Shown in pieces: positions 56,622 to 64,000 of a DNA stretch of 64,000 nt. Location of the stretch: NCBI RefSeq assembly GCF_000235425.2, contig NZ_KI912266.1, positions 6,501,898 to 6,565,897 on the forward strand, given 5' to 3'. The number at the start of each line of letters is the position of its first letter. Position 1 is the first letter of the stretch. A program made the translations under genes and the position numbers. Below the pieces are notes generated by a model. That model was not told the origin of the DNA. It made no database searches and saw only the letters and a list, made by a program, of their open reading frames with translations. The DNA is from Pseudofrankia saprophytica. Its GTDB lineage: Bacteria > Actinomycetota > Actinomycetes > Frankiales > Frankiaceae.

Positions 56622-56648
56622 GGTACTTGTCGCGAACGCGACAGTACC
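56622..56648 (-). terminator. Hairpin after dgt
   Basis: GGTAC-T-TGTCGC pairs with GCGACA-GTACC across a GAAC loop, with one bulged base: 11 base pairs, 44 bp after the dgt stop on the minus strand. It separates dgt from dnaG transcription. Confidence 0.55.
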
Positions 56649-56691
56649 GATCTTGCGGTGTTCTGGGCAATGGGCGCGGAGCGTCTGGATC

Positions 56692-57975
56692 TCACAGTAC
56701 GTGTGGAAGCGGGCGGCCCTTCAGCTCCGCGTGCCGTCGGCTCGCGCTGGCGTCGGTGAGCCGGGCCACCTGGTCGATCACGATACGCAGCCGGGACGGG
56801 TCGTCAGGGGCGGCCCGCCAGCCCGGGCGCAGAAGGGGCTCCAGGGTCTCGGGCGCACCGGCGGCTATGAGGTCGACGAGCTCGGCGACCACCTCACGCT
56901 GGCGCGCGCGGCGCGCGTCCCCGGAGCGCAGGCCGATGACGAAGTACCAGGCCACGCCCTTCAGCGCCACGCACTCGGCCCGGATGTCCGCCGGGACGAC
57001 CAGGTCCGCCCGGTATCGGCGCAGCGGACCGCCGCCGAATCGCTCCTGGGTCGCGACGCGGGCGGCGGCGGTGAAGCGGGCCACCAGCTCGCTCGTCATC
57101 GTGCGCAGCGCGGCGAGGCCCGCGGCCGAGGTGGGACTGGGCGCGCCCCACCAGGGCTGGGCGGCCAGCCGCGCCAACGCCTCGGCGACCGCCGCCGCGT
57201 CGGCGCCGTAGAGGCCGGCCGTGTAGTCGGCGAGCTCGGCCCGCCCGGCCGGCGCCAGGATCGCCGCGAGGTCCACCAGGCCGCCGACGACGCCGTCCTC
57301 GAGGTCGTGCACGGAGTAGGCGACGTCGTCGGCCCAGTCCATGATCTGCGCCTCCAGGCAGCGCCGGCTGTCGGGGGCGTCCGCGCGGACCCACTGGAAC
57401 GCTGCCAGGTCGTCGTCGTAGACGCCGTACTTGCGCGCGGTCAGGTCCGGCTGGGCGCAGCCGGAGCCGGAGCCGGCGGCGCCCCCTGGCCGGGGCCAGG
57501 GGTACTTCAGCGTCGCGTCGAGGGTGGCCCTGGTCAGGTTCAGCCCACCCGGCGCTCCGGTCTGGTCCACGGTCTTGGCCTCGAGCCTGGTCAGCTCGCG
57601 AAAACTCTGCGCGTTGCCCTCGAATCCACCACAGGTCGTGGCGGCGACGTTGAGCGCGCGCTCGCCGTTGTGCCCGAAAGGAGGGTGACCAAGGTCATGT
57701 GCGAGGCAGGCCGTGTCGACGAGGTCGGCGTCGGCCCCGAGCGCCGCGGCGAGTTCCCGGCCAATCTGCGCCGTTTCCAGAGAGTGCGTGAGCCGGGTGC
57801 GCGGGAAGTCGTCATCCAGCGGGCCCATGACCTGCGTTTTTGCCGCGAGCCGCCGCAAGGCGCTCGAATGCAACACGCGGGCACGATCCCGAGCGAAGGC
57901 ACCACGCTGGTCCGGTGTAGCCTTCGGGCGCTCGTCCAGTCGACGTTGTACGTCCGCGTCGTCATACCAGGTCAT
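56692..57975 (-). CDS. dgt: Deoxyguanosinetriphosphate triphosphohydrolase-like protein
   Basis: HD-superfamily dNTPase of 427 residues, hydrolyses dGTP (or other dNTPs) to nucleoside and tripolyphosphate, controlling nucleotide pools. Motifs: SSALRRLAAKTQVMGP, FPRTRLTHSLETAQIGRELA with the first metal His, and the HD pair CLAHDLGHPPFGHNGERAL (about 110), then DWADDVAYSVHDLEDG for the last Asp. ATG 57975 (MTWYDDADVQRRL) is the usual start. Lies upstream of dnaG, the order found in many actinobacteria including mycobacteria. A Gly/Ser insert (about 185-195) is unconserved. Confidence 0.93.
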   Translation of the reverse strand: MTWYDDADVQRRLDERPKATPDQRGAFARDRARVLHSSALRRLAAKTQVMGPLDDDFPRTRLTHSLETAQIGRELAAALGADADLVDTACLAHDLGHPPFGHNGERALNVAATTCGGFEGNAQSFRELTRLEAKTVDQTGAPGGLNLTRATLDATLKYPWPRPGGAAGSGSGCAQPDLTARKYGVYDDDLAAFQWVRADAPDSRRCLEAQIMDWADDVAYSVHDLEDGVVGGLVDLAAILAPAGRAELADYTAGLYGADAAAVAEALARLAAQPWWGAPSPTSAAGLAALRTMTSELVARFTAAARVATQERFGGGPLRRYRADLVVPADIRAECVALKGVAWYFVIGLRSGDARRARQREVVAELVDLIAAGAPETLEPLLRPGWRAAPDDPSRLRIVIDQVARLTDASASRRHAELKGRPLPHVL

Positions 57976-58087
57976 CAAGGATCCCACCTCACCGGCCGAG
58001 CCATTTCGGGAGGAACGCCCTGCCTGGGGTCGACGTAGCGACCATACTTTGTGCCGCACCCCCTAGCACTCGGCCCGGAGGCCCGCC

Positions 58088-58243
58088 GTGAACAACATCG
58101 TCAAGTATTTGATCATCGCCTTCGTGCTGTTCTTCGTGGTGACCCAGCCGGACAGTGCGGCGAGCATCATCTCCAAGGGCATCGACGGGCTCCAGTCCAT
58201 CGGCAATGGCGTGTCCGACTTCGTCACCCAGACCGCCCTGTGA
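58088..58243 (+). CDS. Small membrane protein of 51 residues
   Basis: GTG 58088 with GGAG 7 nt upstream opens a frame starting MNNIVKYLIIAFVLFFVV. One N-terminal membrane helix (about 4-18) is followed by TQPDSAASIISKG and an amphipathic helix (IDGLQSIGNGVSDFVTQT). Codon use is strongly actinobacterial and the segment is flanked by non-coding repeats, so it is very probably real although too short for most gene finders. No family with known function. Its orientation and place (112 bp divergent from dgt, 370 bp before the PH-domain gene) suggest its own promoter near 58040-58075. Confidence 0.8.
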   Translation: MNNIVKYLIIAFVLFFVVTQPDSAASIISKGIDGLQSIGNGVSDFVTQTAL

Positions 58244-58615
58244 CCGGCGCAACTCGTTCGGGCGTCCGCGCCCGTCGGGCCGGGCACGGACGGCGGGAGC
58301 CGGACATGGGCGAAGGCCGGCAGCCCGACCAGGGAGGCCGGCGGCTTGCCCAGGGAGGCCGGCAGTCCGGTCCGGGAGACCGGCGGCCCGGCCAGGTTGG
58401 TGGGTGACGTCACCAGAGGCGCGCCGCCACCGGCGCCGGGCGCCAGCCCGCATGGCCCGCCCGGCTCGGCGCCATCGGCGCGGGGCCGGGCACGGGGCGG
58501 GCAGGGCACTCGACCGGGACGAGCGGAACGGCGCCCGGACGACGTCGTGGCCTCGCCCTCGAGATCGCGCCGTATTCCCGCTCCCGCATCCTGATCAGTC
58601 TGGGACACTGCCGCT
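58244..58615. other. Intergenic stretch with tandem repeats
   Basis: No gene seen in 372 bp between the small membrane protein and the PH-domain gene. Holds the 21-bp repeats at 58315-58398. Confidence 0.5.
58315..58398. repeat. Four imperfect 21-bp tandem repeats
   Basis: Units beginning GGCCGGC or GACCGGC at 58315, 58336, 58357 and 58378, each ending CAGGGA, CGGGA or similar. The unit is a multiple of three, but no reading frame through it has coding support. Confidence 0.75.
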
Positions 58616-59152
58616 GTGGTGAGACTCCGCCTTCCTGACCCCGCCAACCGCGACCTGAAGTACCTGGCCTCCCAGGAGCGGCTGGTATCGATGGTCCGGC
58701 TGCACTGGGCCGTCCTGCTTCGCGTGGTCGCCGAGACCGCCGGCGCCATCGCGCTCGCGCTCGCCGTCAACATCTTCCTCGCGGTCCGCGGCGGCGGCAC
58801 GTTCGTCACCACGTTGCTGTGGTACTTCGCCCTGTTCATGATCCTGCGCGCTCTCTGGCGGATCACCGACTGGCACATGGACCACCTGATGATCACGGAC
58901 AAGCGGCTGCTGAAGGTGTCCGGGGTCTTCGTGCGCAAGGCCCAGACGATGCCGCTCAGCAAGATCACCGACATGACCTACACCCGGGACCCGCTCGGCC
59001 GGGTGCTCGGCTACGGGGAGTTCAAGGTCGAGTCCGCCGGCCAGGACCAGGCGCTGAACCGGCTGCCCTACATCCCCAAGCCGGACCAGCTCTACATCAC
59101 CCTGCTGGACATGACCTTCGGCGGCGGCCCGAAGCCCGCCGAGGACGATTGA
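58616..59152 (+). CDS. PH-domain (bPH2/DUF304) membrane protein
   Basis: Membrane protein of 178 residues. N-terminal part RDLKYLASQERLVSMVRLHWAVL leads to two hydrophobic helices (about 32-55 and 62-82) and then a bacterial pleckstrin-homology domain with DHLMITDKRLLKVSGVFVRKAQTMPLSKITDMTYTRDPLGRVLGYGEFKVES. Proteins of this group are widespread in actinomycetes, function unproven, possibly membrane stress or vesicle-related. GTG 58616 (or 58619) has no ribosome site, so a leaderless transcript is possible. Ends in a strong shared terminator. Confidence 0.88.
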   Translation: MVRLRLPDPANRDLKYLASQERLVSMVRLHWAVLLRVVAETAGAIALALAVNIFLAVRGGGTFVTTLLWYFALFMILRALWRITDWHMDHLMITDKRLLKVSGVFVRKAQTMPLSKITDMTYTRDPLGRVLGYGEFKVESAGQDQALNRLPYIPKPDQLYITLLDMTFGGGPKPAEDD

Positions 59153-59173
59153 GACGAGACCACGGGAACGCGA

Positions 59174-59210
59174 ATGGGCCCCCGCCACCTTCCAGGTGGC
59201 GGGGGCCCAT
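59174..59210. terminator. Strong bidirectional terminator
   Basis: Perfect 17-bp stem (59174-59190 with 59194-59210), 3-base loop TCC, between the convergent PH-domain and transketolase genes. No T-run, as is common in high-GC actinomycetes. Confidence 0.75.
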
Positions 59211-59232
59211 CGCTTGGCCGGGGACCGTCTGG

Positions 59233-61104
59233 CTATGCGAGCAGGGCGCGGGCCGCTTCGGCGATGTGCTTGGCAGAGATGCCGGCGAAGTCGAGCAGCT
59301 CCTCCGGGGTGCCGGAACCGGGCAGCTCCCGAACGGCCAGGTGGCTCAGCCGCAGCGGGACGCTCCCGTCCCCGAGCGCCTCGAGCACGGCGCCGCCGAT
59401 CCCGCCCTCCGGCCAGTGGTCCTCGGCGACGACGATCCGCCCGGCGGTCGCGTTCGCCGCCTCGCTCAGAGTCGCCTTGTCTACCGGCTTGATCGAGTAA
59501 AGGTCGATCACCCGGGCGACGATGCCGTCCGCGGCGAGCACGTCCGCGGCGGCGAGCGCCTGGTGCAGGGTGACACCCGCGCCGATGAGCGTGACCACGT
59601 CGGCGTCCGAGCTGCGTAGCACCTTGGATCCACCGGGCGCGAACGGCTCGTCCGGCCTGTACAGCACCGGGTAGGCGCCTCGGGTCGTGCGCATGTAGCT
59701 GACACCCTCGAGGTCCGCCATCGCGGCGACGAGCTTGGCCGTGCTGGTGGCGTCGCTCGGGTAGAGCACGGTCGACCCGCCGACCGCGCGGATCATCGCC
59801 AGGTCCTCCAGCGCCATCTGCGACGGGCCGTCGGCGCCGATCTCCACCCCGGCGTGCGAGCCGGAGAGCCGGATGTCGGCATGCGAGACGGCGGCCATCC
59901 GGATGAAGTCATATGCGCGCGAGAGGAACGCCGCGAAGGTGGAGGCGAACGGCACGTAGCCGCGCACCTGCAGGCCCACCGCGGCGGCGACCATCTGCTG
60001 CTCGGCGATGAACATCTCGAAGAACCGCTCGGGGTGGGCCTTCTTGAAGTCGTCGGAGTACGTCGAGTTGCTCACCTCGGCGTCCAGGGCGACGACGTCG
60101 CCGCGCGCGCCGACGGCCGCCAGCGCCTCGCCGTAGGCCTTTCGAGTCGCCACCTTGGTGCCGATCTCCCACGTGGGCAGCGTGACCTGCACGTCGGCCC
60201 GAGCCGCCGGCCGGGGCAGTGACGGCCCGGGCACCGGGCCGCGCACGCGCAGGTTGCGCTCACCACCGAGCTCGGCGATGGCACGCTCGGCCATGTCGGC
60301 CGGCAGCGGCTTACCATGCCAGCCCTCGTGGTCGGCGATCTCGCTGAACCCGTCGCCCTTGATGGTGCGGGCGATGATGGCCACCGGCCCGTCGTACCCG
60401 TCGGCCTCGGTGAGCGCCGCGTCGATCGCGTCGAGGTCGTGGCCGTCGATCTGGATCGTCTTGACGCCGAAAGCGCTGATCCGATGGGCGTAGGTCGCCA
60501 GGTCCCAGCCGAGCTCGGTCGGGCCACGCTGACCGAGCCGGTTGACGTCGATGATCGCGACCAGGTTCGACAGCTCGTAGATCGATGCCTTGTCGAAGGC
60601 CTCCCACATCGAGCCCTCGGCCATCTCGCTGTCACCGCAGAGGACCCAGACCCGGTAGGGGCTCTTGTCGAGGTACTTGCCGGCGAGCGCGACGCCCACC
60701 GCGTCGGGCAGGCCCTGGCCGAGCGACCCGGTCGCCACGTCCACCCAGGGCAGCACGGGCGTCGGGTGGCCCTGCAGGCGCTGGCCGAACCGGCGGTAGC
60801 CGGTCATCAGCTCCTCGTCGGTGACCACGCCGACGGCCTTGTAGACCGAATAGAGCAGCGGGGACGCATGCCCCTTCGAGAAGATCAGGTGATCGTTCGC
60901 GGGGTCGCCCGGGTTGTCCCAGTCGTAACGCAGGTGACGGGCGACCAGCACGGCCAGCAGGTCGGCGGCCGACATCGACGACGTAGGGTGCCCCGAACCC
61001 GCCGACGTGCTGGACCGGATCGAGTCGACCCTCAGCTGTCGAGCGAGTTCGCGAACCGTTTCCAGGTCGGCCACGTCCACAGCTTCGGACACGGGACTTG
61101 CCAC
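59233..61104 (-). CDS. tkt: Transketolase
   Basis: ThDP-dependent transketolase of 623 residues, moves two-carbon ketol units in the pentose phosphate pathway. GTG 61104 is preferred because GGAGGAGG lies 5 nt upstream and MASPVSEAVDVADLETVREL is a sensible start; ATG 61119 overlaps that site. It is the short, animal-like single-chain type. Motifs: SAGSGHPTSSMSAADLLAVL, FSKGHASPLLYSVYKA, the ThDP/Mg motif CGDSEMAEGSMWEAFDKASIYELSNLVAIIDVN, and in the second domain FIAEQQMVAAAVGLQVRGYVPFASTFAAFLSRAYD with the catalytic Glu. Not next to other pentose phosphate genes. A dihydroxyacetone synthase-like role is unlikely. Confidence 0.93.
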   Translation of the reverse strand: MASPVSEAVDVADLETVRELARQLRVDSIRSSTSAGSGHPTSSMSAADLLAVLVARHLRYDWDNPGDPANDHLIFSKGHASPLLYSVYKAVGVVTDEELMTGYRRFGQRLQGHPTPVLPWVDVATGSLGQGLPDAVGVALAGKYLDKSPYRVWVLCGDSEMAEGSMWEAFDKASIYELSNLVAIIDVNRLGQRGPTELGWDLATYAHRISAFGVKTIQIDGHDLDAIDAALTEADGYDGPVAIIARTIKGDGFSEIADHEGWHGKPLPADMAERAIAELGGERNLRVRGPVPGPSLPRPAARADVQVTLPTWEIGTKVATRKAYGEALAAVGARGDVVALDAEVSNSTYSDDFKKAHPERFFEMFIAEQQMVAAAVGLQVRGYVPFASTFAAFLSRAYDFIRMAAVSHADIRLSGSHAGVEIGADGPSQMALEDLAMIRAVGGSTVLYPSDATSTAKLVAAMADLEGVSYMRTTRGAYPVLYRPDEPFAPGGSKVLRSSDADVVTLIGAGVTLHQALAAADVLAADGIVARVIDLYSIKPVDKATLSEAANATAGRIVVAEDHWPEGGIGGAVLEALGDGSVPLRLSHLAVRELPGSGTPEELLDFAGISAKHIAEAARALLA

Positions 61105-61656
61105 GCCTGCCTCCTCCATCGCGACGCCGGCGGTAGGTCCACACCGACCTACCCGTCGTCGCACTACCCGGCGTCTAAGCGTTCCGAACCGTACCAGCGC
61201 GGCAGACGGCCTCAATGTCCGCCAAGCCATGGGGATGTGCGTCACATCCCAGGTTCCGGCGGCCTTCGGCGGCGCGACGAGAAACAGTCGCGCACCGCCC
61301 GCCGCCAGATACACCACGTCGGGCGCGGGCATAAGTTCCGACCGCCAGCCACTGGCTGGTCAGAGTCGCGTCGCCACCGAACACCGCACCGTGACCAGCG
61401 AACCACACCGCCAGATCGCCACGACAGACCTCACGCGAAGTTTGTTGGAGCAAACAGCAAACCGGCCGCGACCGAGGTTCTCCCCGCCGGGTGCGAACAC
61501 CACGAAAGCGCGGATTGCAGGAACGCGGGCTCAGGGCAGCTCAGGACCGTCACATGGCCGCATGGCCGCATGGCCGCATGGCCGCATGGCCGCATGGCCG
61601 CATGGCCGCATGGCCGCATGGCCGCATGGCCGCATGGCCGGAGGCCGGATGGCCGG
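61105..61656. other. Intergenic region between tkt and the YdcF-like gene
   Basis: No gene seen. Both neighbouring genes read leftwards, so it holds the tkt promoter and the 3' side of the YdcF-like gene; an AT-rich patch at about 61436-61465 is the likely promoter area. The right end is the 8-bp repeat array at 61553-61640. Confidence 0.5.
61553..61640. repeat. Exact 11-copy array of CATGGCCG
   Basis: 88 bp made of eleven perfect, uninterrupted 8-bp units, ending 16 bp before the stop codon of the YdcF-like gene on the minus strand. Each unit contains the palindromes CATG and GGCC. Since eight is not a multiple of three, any frame through it cycles through an eight-residue period. It is non-coding here. 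Perfect identity suggests slippage expansion. Confidence 0.97.
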
Positions 61657-62424
61657 CTAGACGGCCGGGGCGCCGGCGCCGGACGGGGTCGCGCGGTGGA
61701 ACATCTGATACCAGCGGTACCCGATCGCCTCCCGCACGATGTAGCGGGCCTGGGTGTCCCACCCACGGTTCGCCGGACCGGTCCGGGTCGGCGAGGTGGT
61801 CGCCCTCAGACCCAGGTCTCGGGCCATGGCCACCGAGCGCAGGCTGTGCCAACGATCGGTGACGACCACCGCGCTGCGCAGTGACCGGGTGTTCATCTCC
61901 CCCGCAGCGGCTACCAGGGACTGGAGTGTGTCCCTTCCCTCCGGGACCGCGAGCACCGCCGAGGCCGGCACGCCCTGCTTGACGAGGTAGGACGCGCCGA
62001 CGCCGGCCTCGGAGAACGGGTCGCCGGGGATCCGGCCGCCGACGGTGATCACCAGCGGGGCGACCCCCGCACGGTAGAGCTCGGCGGCGTGGTCCAGCCG
62101 GGCGGCGAAGACCGCCGACGGCCGGCCGTTGTACTGCGACGCGCCGAGCACGACCAGGGCATCCGAACGGGGCCGGTGATCCTGGCTGCCGACCGACCAC
62201 ACCTGCCCGATGGTGACCAACATGAAGACGATCACACCGACCACCAGGGCGAGCACCCCGCGCACCAGCCACAGCCACCAGGGCACGCGCAACCCGCGCA
62301 CCAGCCCGGGCCGGCGGCGAGGCGCGGTGGGCGCCTTCGTCGCTGGTGCCGTCGCGGGCGTGGCCGGCTCGGCGTTCGCGGCAGGCCGCGCGCCCGTGGC
62401 GCGGCGACCTAGGGTTCGGATCAC
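61657..62424 (-). CDS. YdcF/SanA-like DUF218 membrane protein
   Basis: Protein of 255 residues with a disordered N-terminus (1-45), one membrane helix (about 50-75, WLWLVRGVLALVVGVIVFMLVTIG), and a DUF218 domain outside or inside the membrane: DALVVLGASQYNGRPSAVFAARLDHAAELYRAG, LVITVGGRIPGDPFSEAGVGASYL, and VVTDRWHSLRSVAMARDLGL. Family members (YdcF, SanA, ElyC) bind nucleotides such as SAM or affect envelope barrier and peptidoglycan under stress. GTG 62424 has GGAGGAG 5 nt upstream. The 8-bp repeat array follows immediately downstream and may lie in its 3' UTR. Confidence 0.88.
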   Translation of the reverse strand: MIRTLGRRATGARPAANAEPATPATAPATKAPTAPRRRPGLVRGLRVPWWLWLVRGVLALVVGVIVFMLVTIGQVWSVGSQDHRPRSDALVVLGASQYNGRPSAVFAARLDHAAELYRAGVAPLVITVGGRIPGDPFSEAGVGASYLVKQGVPASAVLAVPEGRDTLQSLVAAAGEMNTRSLRSAVVVTDRWHSLRSVAMARDLGLRATTSPTRTGPANRGWDTQARYIVREAIGYRWYQMFHRATPSGAGAPAV

Positions 62425-62793
62425 TGGACTCCTCCCCCGCAGACCCTATCGACCCGACTTGCGCCCTTTTTCGCGGGACACCCGTTCCGCCCGCGACGAC
62501 CTCTCCTGCCCGGATGGTCCACGGTGGTCTGCATTCCCCGTCTAAGGCGGATCACGCCCTGGGACAGGCGTGATCGCGCCAACGGATGTGGTCCGGCCGG
62601 GACGGCCCCGTCCGCTCACCCGCTGAACCAAAGATGAACATCGCATGACAAGGCCACCGACAGTCGCCCCCGCGACATGCGCGAGGTTCGGATGTTTGCC
62701 ACGATGCGCCGCGAAACGGTCCTACGCGGTGATCCGGCGCGAGGATCCGACACGCGGACCACAGAGACCACAGAGCACGGAGGAGGGCGGCAG
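62425..62793. other. Intergenic region with an inverted repeat
   Basis: No gene seen between the divergent YdcF-like and solute-binding genes. GATCACGCC (62550-62558) and GGCGTGATC (62567-62575) form a perfect 9-bp inverted repeat with 8-base spacer, a candidate operator. ACCACAGAG is directly repeated near 62757-62775. Confidence 0.5.
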
Positions 62794-63912
62794 GTGGCTA
62801 CTGCTCGCGGCCGCGGCCGCGTCATAGGTCCGGTCCTCGCCGTGCTGCTGGTGCTCGGGGTGGTGACGCTCGCCGTCGTCCCCCGACTCACCGGCGGCAA
62901 GGACGGGGGTGGGCAGGGTGGCAAGCTCACCGACGTCCGCATCCTGGGCGGCTCGGAAACGCAGCCGTACCTGACCAACCCGGACGTGACCAAGCGCCTC
63001 GCCGAGCTCGGGTACCGGCTGCGGGTCGACACCGCGGGCTCTCGCGAGATCGTCAAGCGCGACCTGGACGGCTACGACATCGCGCTGCCGTCGAACTCCC
63101 CGCAGGCCGACCAGATCCGGCGCGACCAGAAGATCACCCGTGCCTCCTACCCGCTGTTCTTCACACCGATCGCGATCGCGACCTTCGAGCCGATCGTGCG
63201 GGCCCTGACCACCGAGGGCGTCATCAAGCCCGACGGGAACGTCAGCTACTTCGACATGCGCAAGTACCTCGACCTGGTGACGGACGGCACCCGCTGGTCC
63301 GACCTCAAGGACAACACCGCGTACTCGAACCCCGGACCGATGCTGATCAAGTCGACGGACGTCCGCGCGTCGAACTCGGCGGCCGTCTACCTGGCGCTCG
63401 CCTCCTACGTGGAAAACAGCAACCAGGTCGTGAGCGACGCGACGACGGCCGACAGGCTGGGCACCCAACTCGCCCCGCTGTTCACCGGGCAGGGCTACAC
63501 GGACCCGTCCACGGAGGGGCCGTTCAACGACTACCTGTCGATCGGCAGCTCCAAGATGCCGATGGTCATGATCTACGAGTCGCAGTTCCGGGCGCACCAG
63601 ATCGCGAACGACAAGGCGATCACGCAGGGCCGGGTTCTCGTCTACCCGAGCCCGACGATCTACGCCAAGCACACCGCGGTCCCGCGGACCGACGCGGGCG
63701 AGGAAGTCGCGAAGCTGCTGGCCACCGACACGACGTTGCAGGAGCTCGCGGTCCGCCTCGGCTTCCGCACCTCCAACGGCGCCCAGCCCGCCGGCAACGC
63801 GGGCGGCGGCGGCATCGGTCCGCCGCCACAGCTGGCCAACGTCGTCGATCCGCCGACACAAGCGATCTCCGAACGGATGATCAGCCAGATCGACAAGGCG
63901 TACAACGGATAG
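62794..63912 (+). CDS. Membrane-anchored extracellular solute-binding protein
   Basis: Binding protein of 372 residues. GTG 62794 is fixed by GGAGGAGGG 6 nt upstream. An uncleaved-looking N-terminal helix (about 9-29, VIGPVLAVLLVLGVVTLAVV) anchors it; no lipobox Cys. The domain starts DVRILGGSETQPYLTNPDVTKRLAEL and contains GYDIALPSNSPQADQIRR, TPIAIATFEPIVRAL and KMPMVMIYESQFRAHQIAN, the periplasmic-binding type II pattern. It resembles actinobacterial proteins encoded beside a von Willebrand A-domain protein and may be part of such a pair, since another gene starts 8 bp downstream. Ligand unknown. The C-terminus is Gly/Pro-rich then helical. Confidence 0.8.
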   Translation: MATARGRGRVIGPVLAVLLVLGVVTLAVVPRLTGGKDGGGQGGKLTDVRILGGSETQPYLTNPDVTKRLAELGYRLRVDTAGSREIVKRDLDGYDIALPSNSPQADQIRRDQKITRASYPLFFTPIAIATFEPIVRALTTEGVIKPDGNVSYFDMRKYLDLVTDGTRWSDLKDNTAYSNPGPMLIKSTDVRASNSAAVYLALASYVENSNQVVSDATTADRLGTQLAPLFTGQGYTDPSTEGPFNDYLSIGSSKMPMVMIYESQFRAHQIANDKAITQGRVLVYPSPTIYAKHTAVPRTDAGEEVAKLLATDTTLQELAVRLGFRTSNGAQPAGNAGGGGIGPPPQLANVVDPPTQAISERMISQIDKAYNG

Positions 63913-63919
63913 GGGCCGG

Positions 63920-64000
63920 ATGAGCCACAAGATCGTCCCGTGGCGGCGCGGCCGGCCGCGCAGGCCGTCTGGCGCGCTCGCGGCGGCCGGCACCGCCGCC
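63920..64000 (+). CDS. Start of a gene running out of the window
   Basis: ATG 63920 with AGGGGCCGG a few bases upstream opens 27 residues, MSHKIVPWRRGRPRRPSG followed by an Ala/Gly-rich run. The basic beginning and hydrophobic continuation look like a signal peptide or first membrane helix. Spaced 7 bp from the solute-binding gene, so co-transcribed. By analogy it may encode a von Willebrand A-domain protein, but the visible part cannot show this. Confidence 0.6.
   Translation, partial: MSHKIVPWRRGRPRRPSGALAAAGTAA

Noticed and set aside
61553..61640. CRISPR array
   Set aside because: The 8-bp units are contiguous with no spacers and no cas genes are nearby; this is a microsatellite-like tandem array.

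Overview
The window is a very GC-rich (visibly above 70 % G+C), densely coding piece of an actinobacterial chromosome. Gene content points to a high-GC actinomycete, most likely of the Frankia group: GTG/TTG starts are common, several genes look leaderless (TANNNT box 6-8 nt before the start), and there is a class E sortase, an ECF41 sigma factor, a dnaG-sigA block and many Pro/Gly/Ala-rich low-complexity tails. Genus is an inference; no rRNA is present to settle it. From memory, the order rnd - dxs - TrmA-like methyltransferase - APC permease - ceoB - ceoC - DUF3159 - OB-fold protein - dut/DUF3710 - suhB - sigA resembles the Mycobacterium tuberculosis Rv2681-Rv2703 region, so much of the window is conserved actinobacterial backbone with accessory genes inserted.

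Layout. 1-4030: end of RNase D, an HtrA-like protease without an export signal, and two paralogous single-pass proteins with NTF2-like tails. 4150-7720: fadA-fadB beta-oxidation operon behind a palindromic operator candidate. 7843-11000: a decayed OmpA-like gene, a branched-chain-type ABC substrate-binding lipoprotein and a hemerythrin-like protein. 11390-15740: small proteins and a split MprF-like pair (DUF2156 synthase half and UPF0104 flippase half, convergent). 15930-23810: dxs, an rRNA uracil methyltransferase translationally coupled to a KimA-like potassium permease, and the divergent CeoB/CeoC potassium regulators. 23850-28010: DUF3159, OB-fold, DUF4235, dUTPase, DUF3710 and gamma carbonic anhydrase. 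28090-32750: ECF41 sigma factor, valS and an inositol monophosphatase. 32950-36245: a ThDP enzyme plus cyclase pair, a solitary Phd-type antitoxin and a SnoaL-like protein. 36390-39410: aconitase with an AT-rich promoter/operator. 39530-43300: a WecA/MraY-type sugar-phosphate transferase and two glycosyltransferase-like genes. 43540-51130: acyl-CoA synthetase, TIGR04222 membrane protein, a GGDEF-EAL protein, and a class E sortase with a 52-residue membrane protein. 51300-58000: a third glycosyltransferase, a SnoaL-like protein, and the sigA-dnaG-dgt information-processing block. 58080-64000: a 51-residue membrane peptide, a PH-domain membrane protein, transketolase, a YdcF-like protein, a membrane-anchored solute-binding protein and the start of one more gene.

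Strong GC-rich hairpins mark many transcript ends (dxs, valS, aconitase, hemerythrin, transketolase/PH junction). Short tandem repeats are frequent both in coding linkers (units of 15 or 18 bp) and between genes; the most striking is an exact 11-copy array of an 8-bp unit at 61553-61640. I found no tRNA, rRNA, CRISPR array, insertion sequence, prophage or riboswitch. The most interesting items are the two small membrane-protein genes (49914-50072 and 58088-58243), the KimA/CeoBC potassium module, the split MprF-like pair, the operator-like palindromes before fadA and acnA, and the long perfect palindromes at 9940-9967 and 10322-10365.
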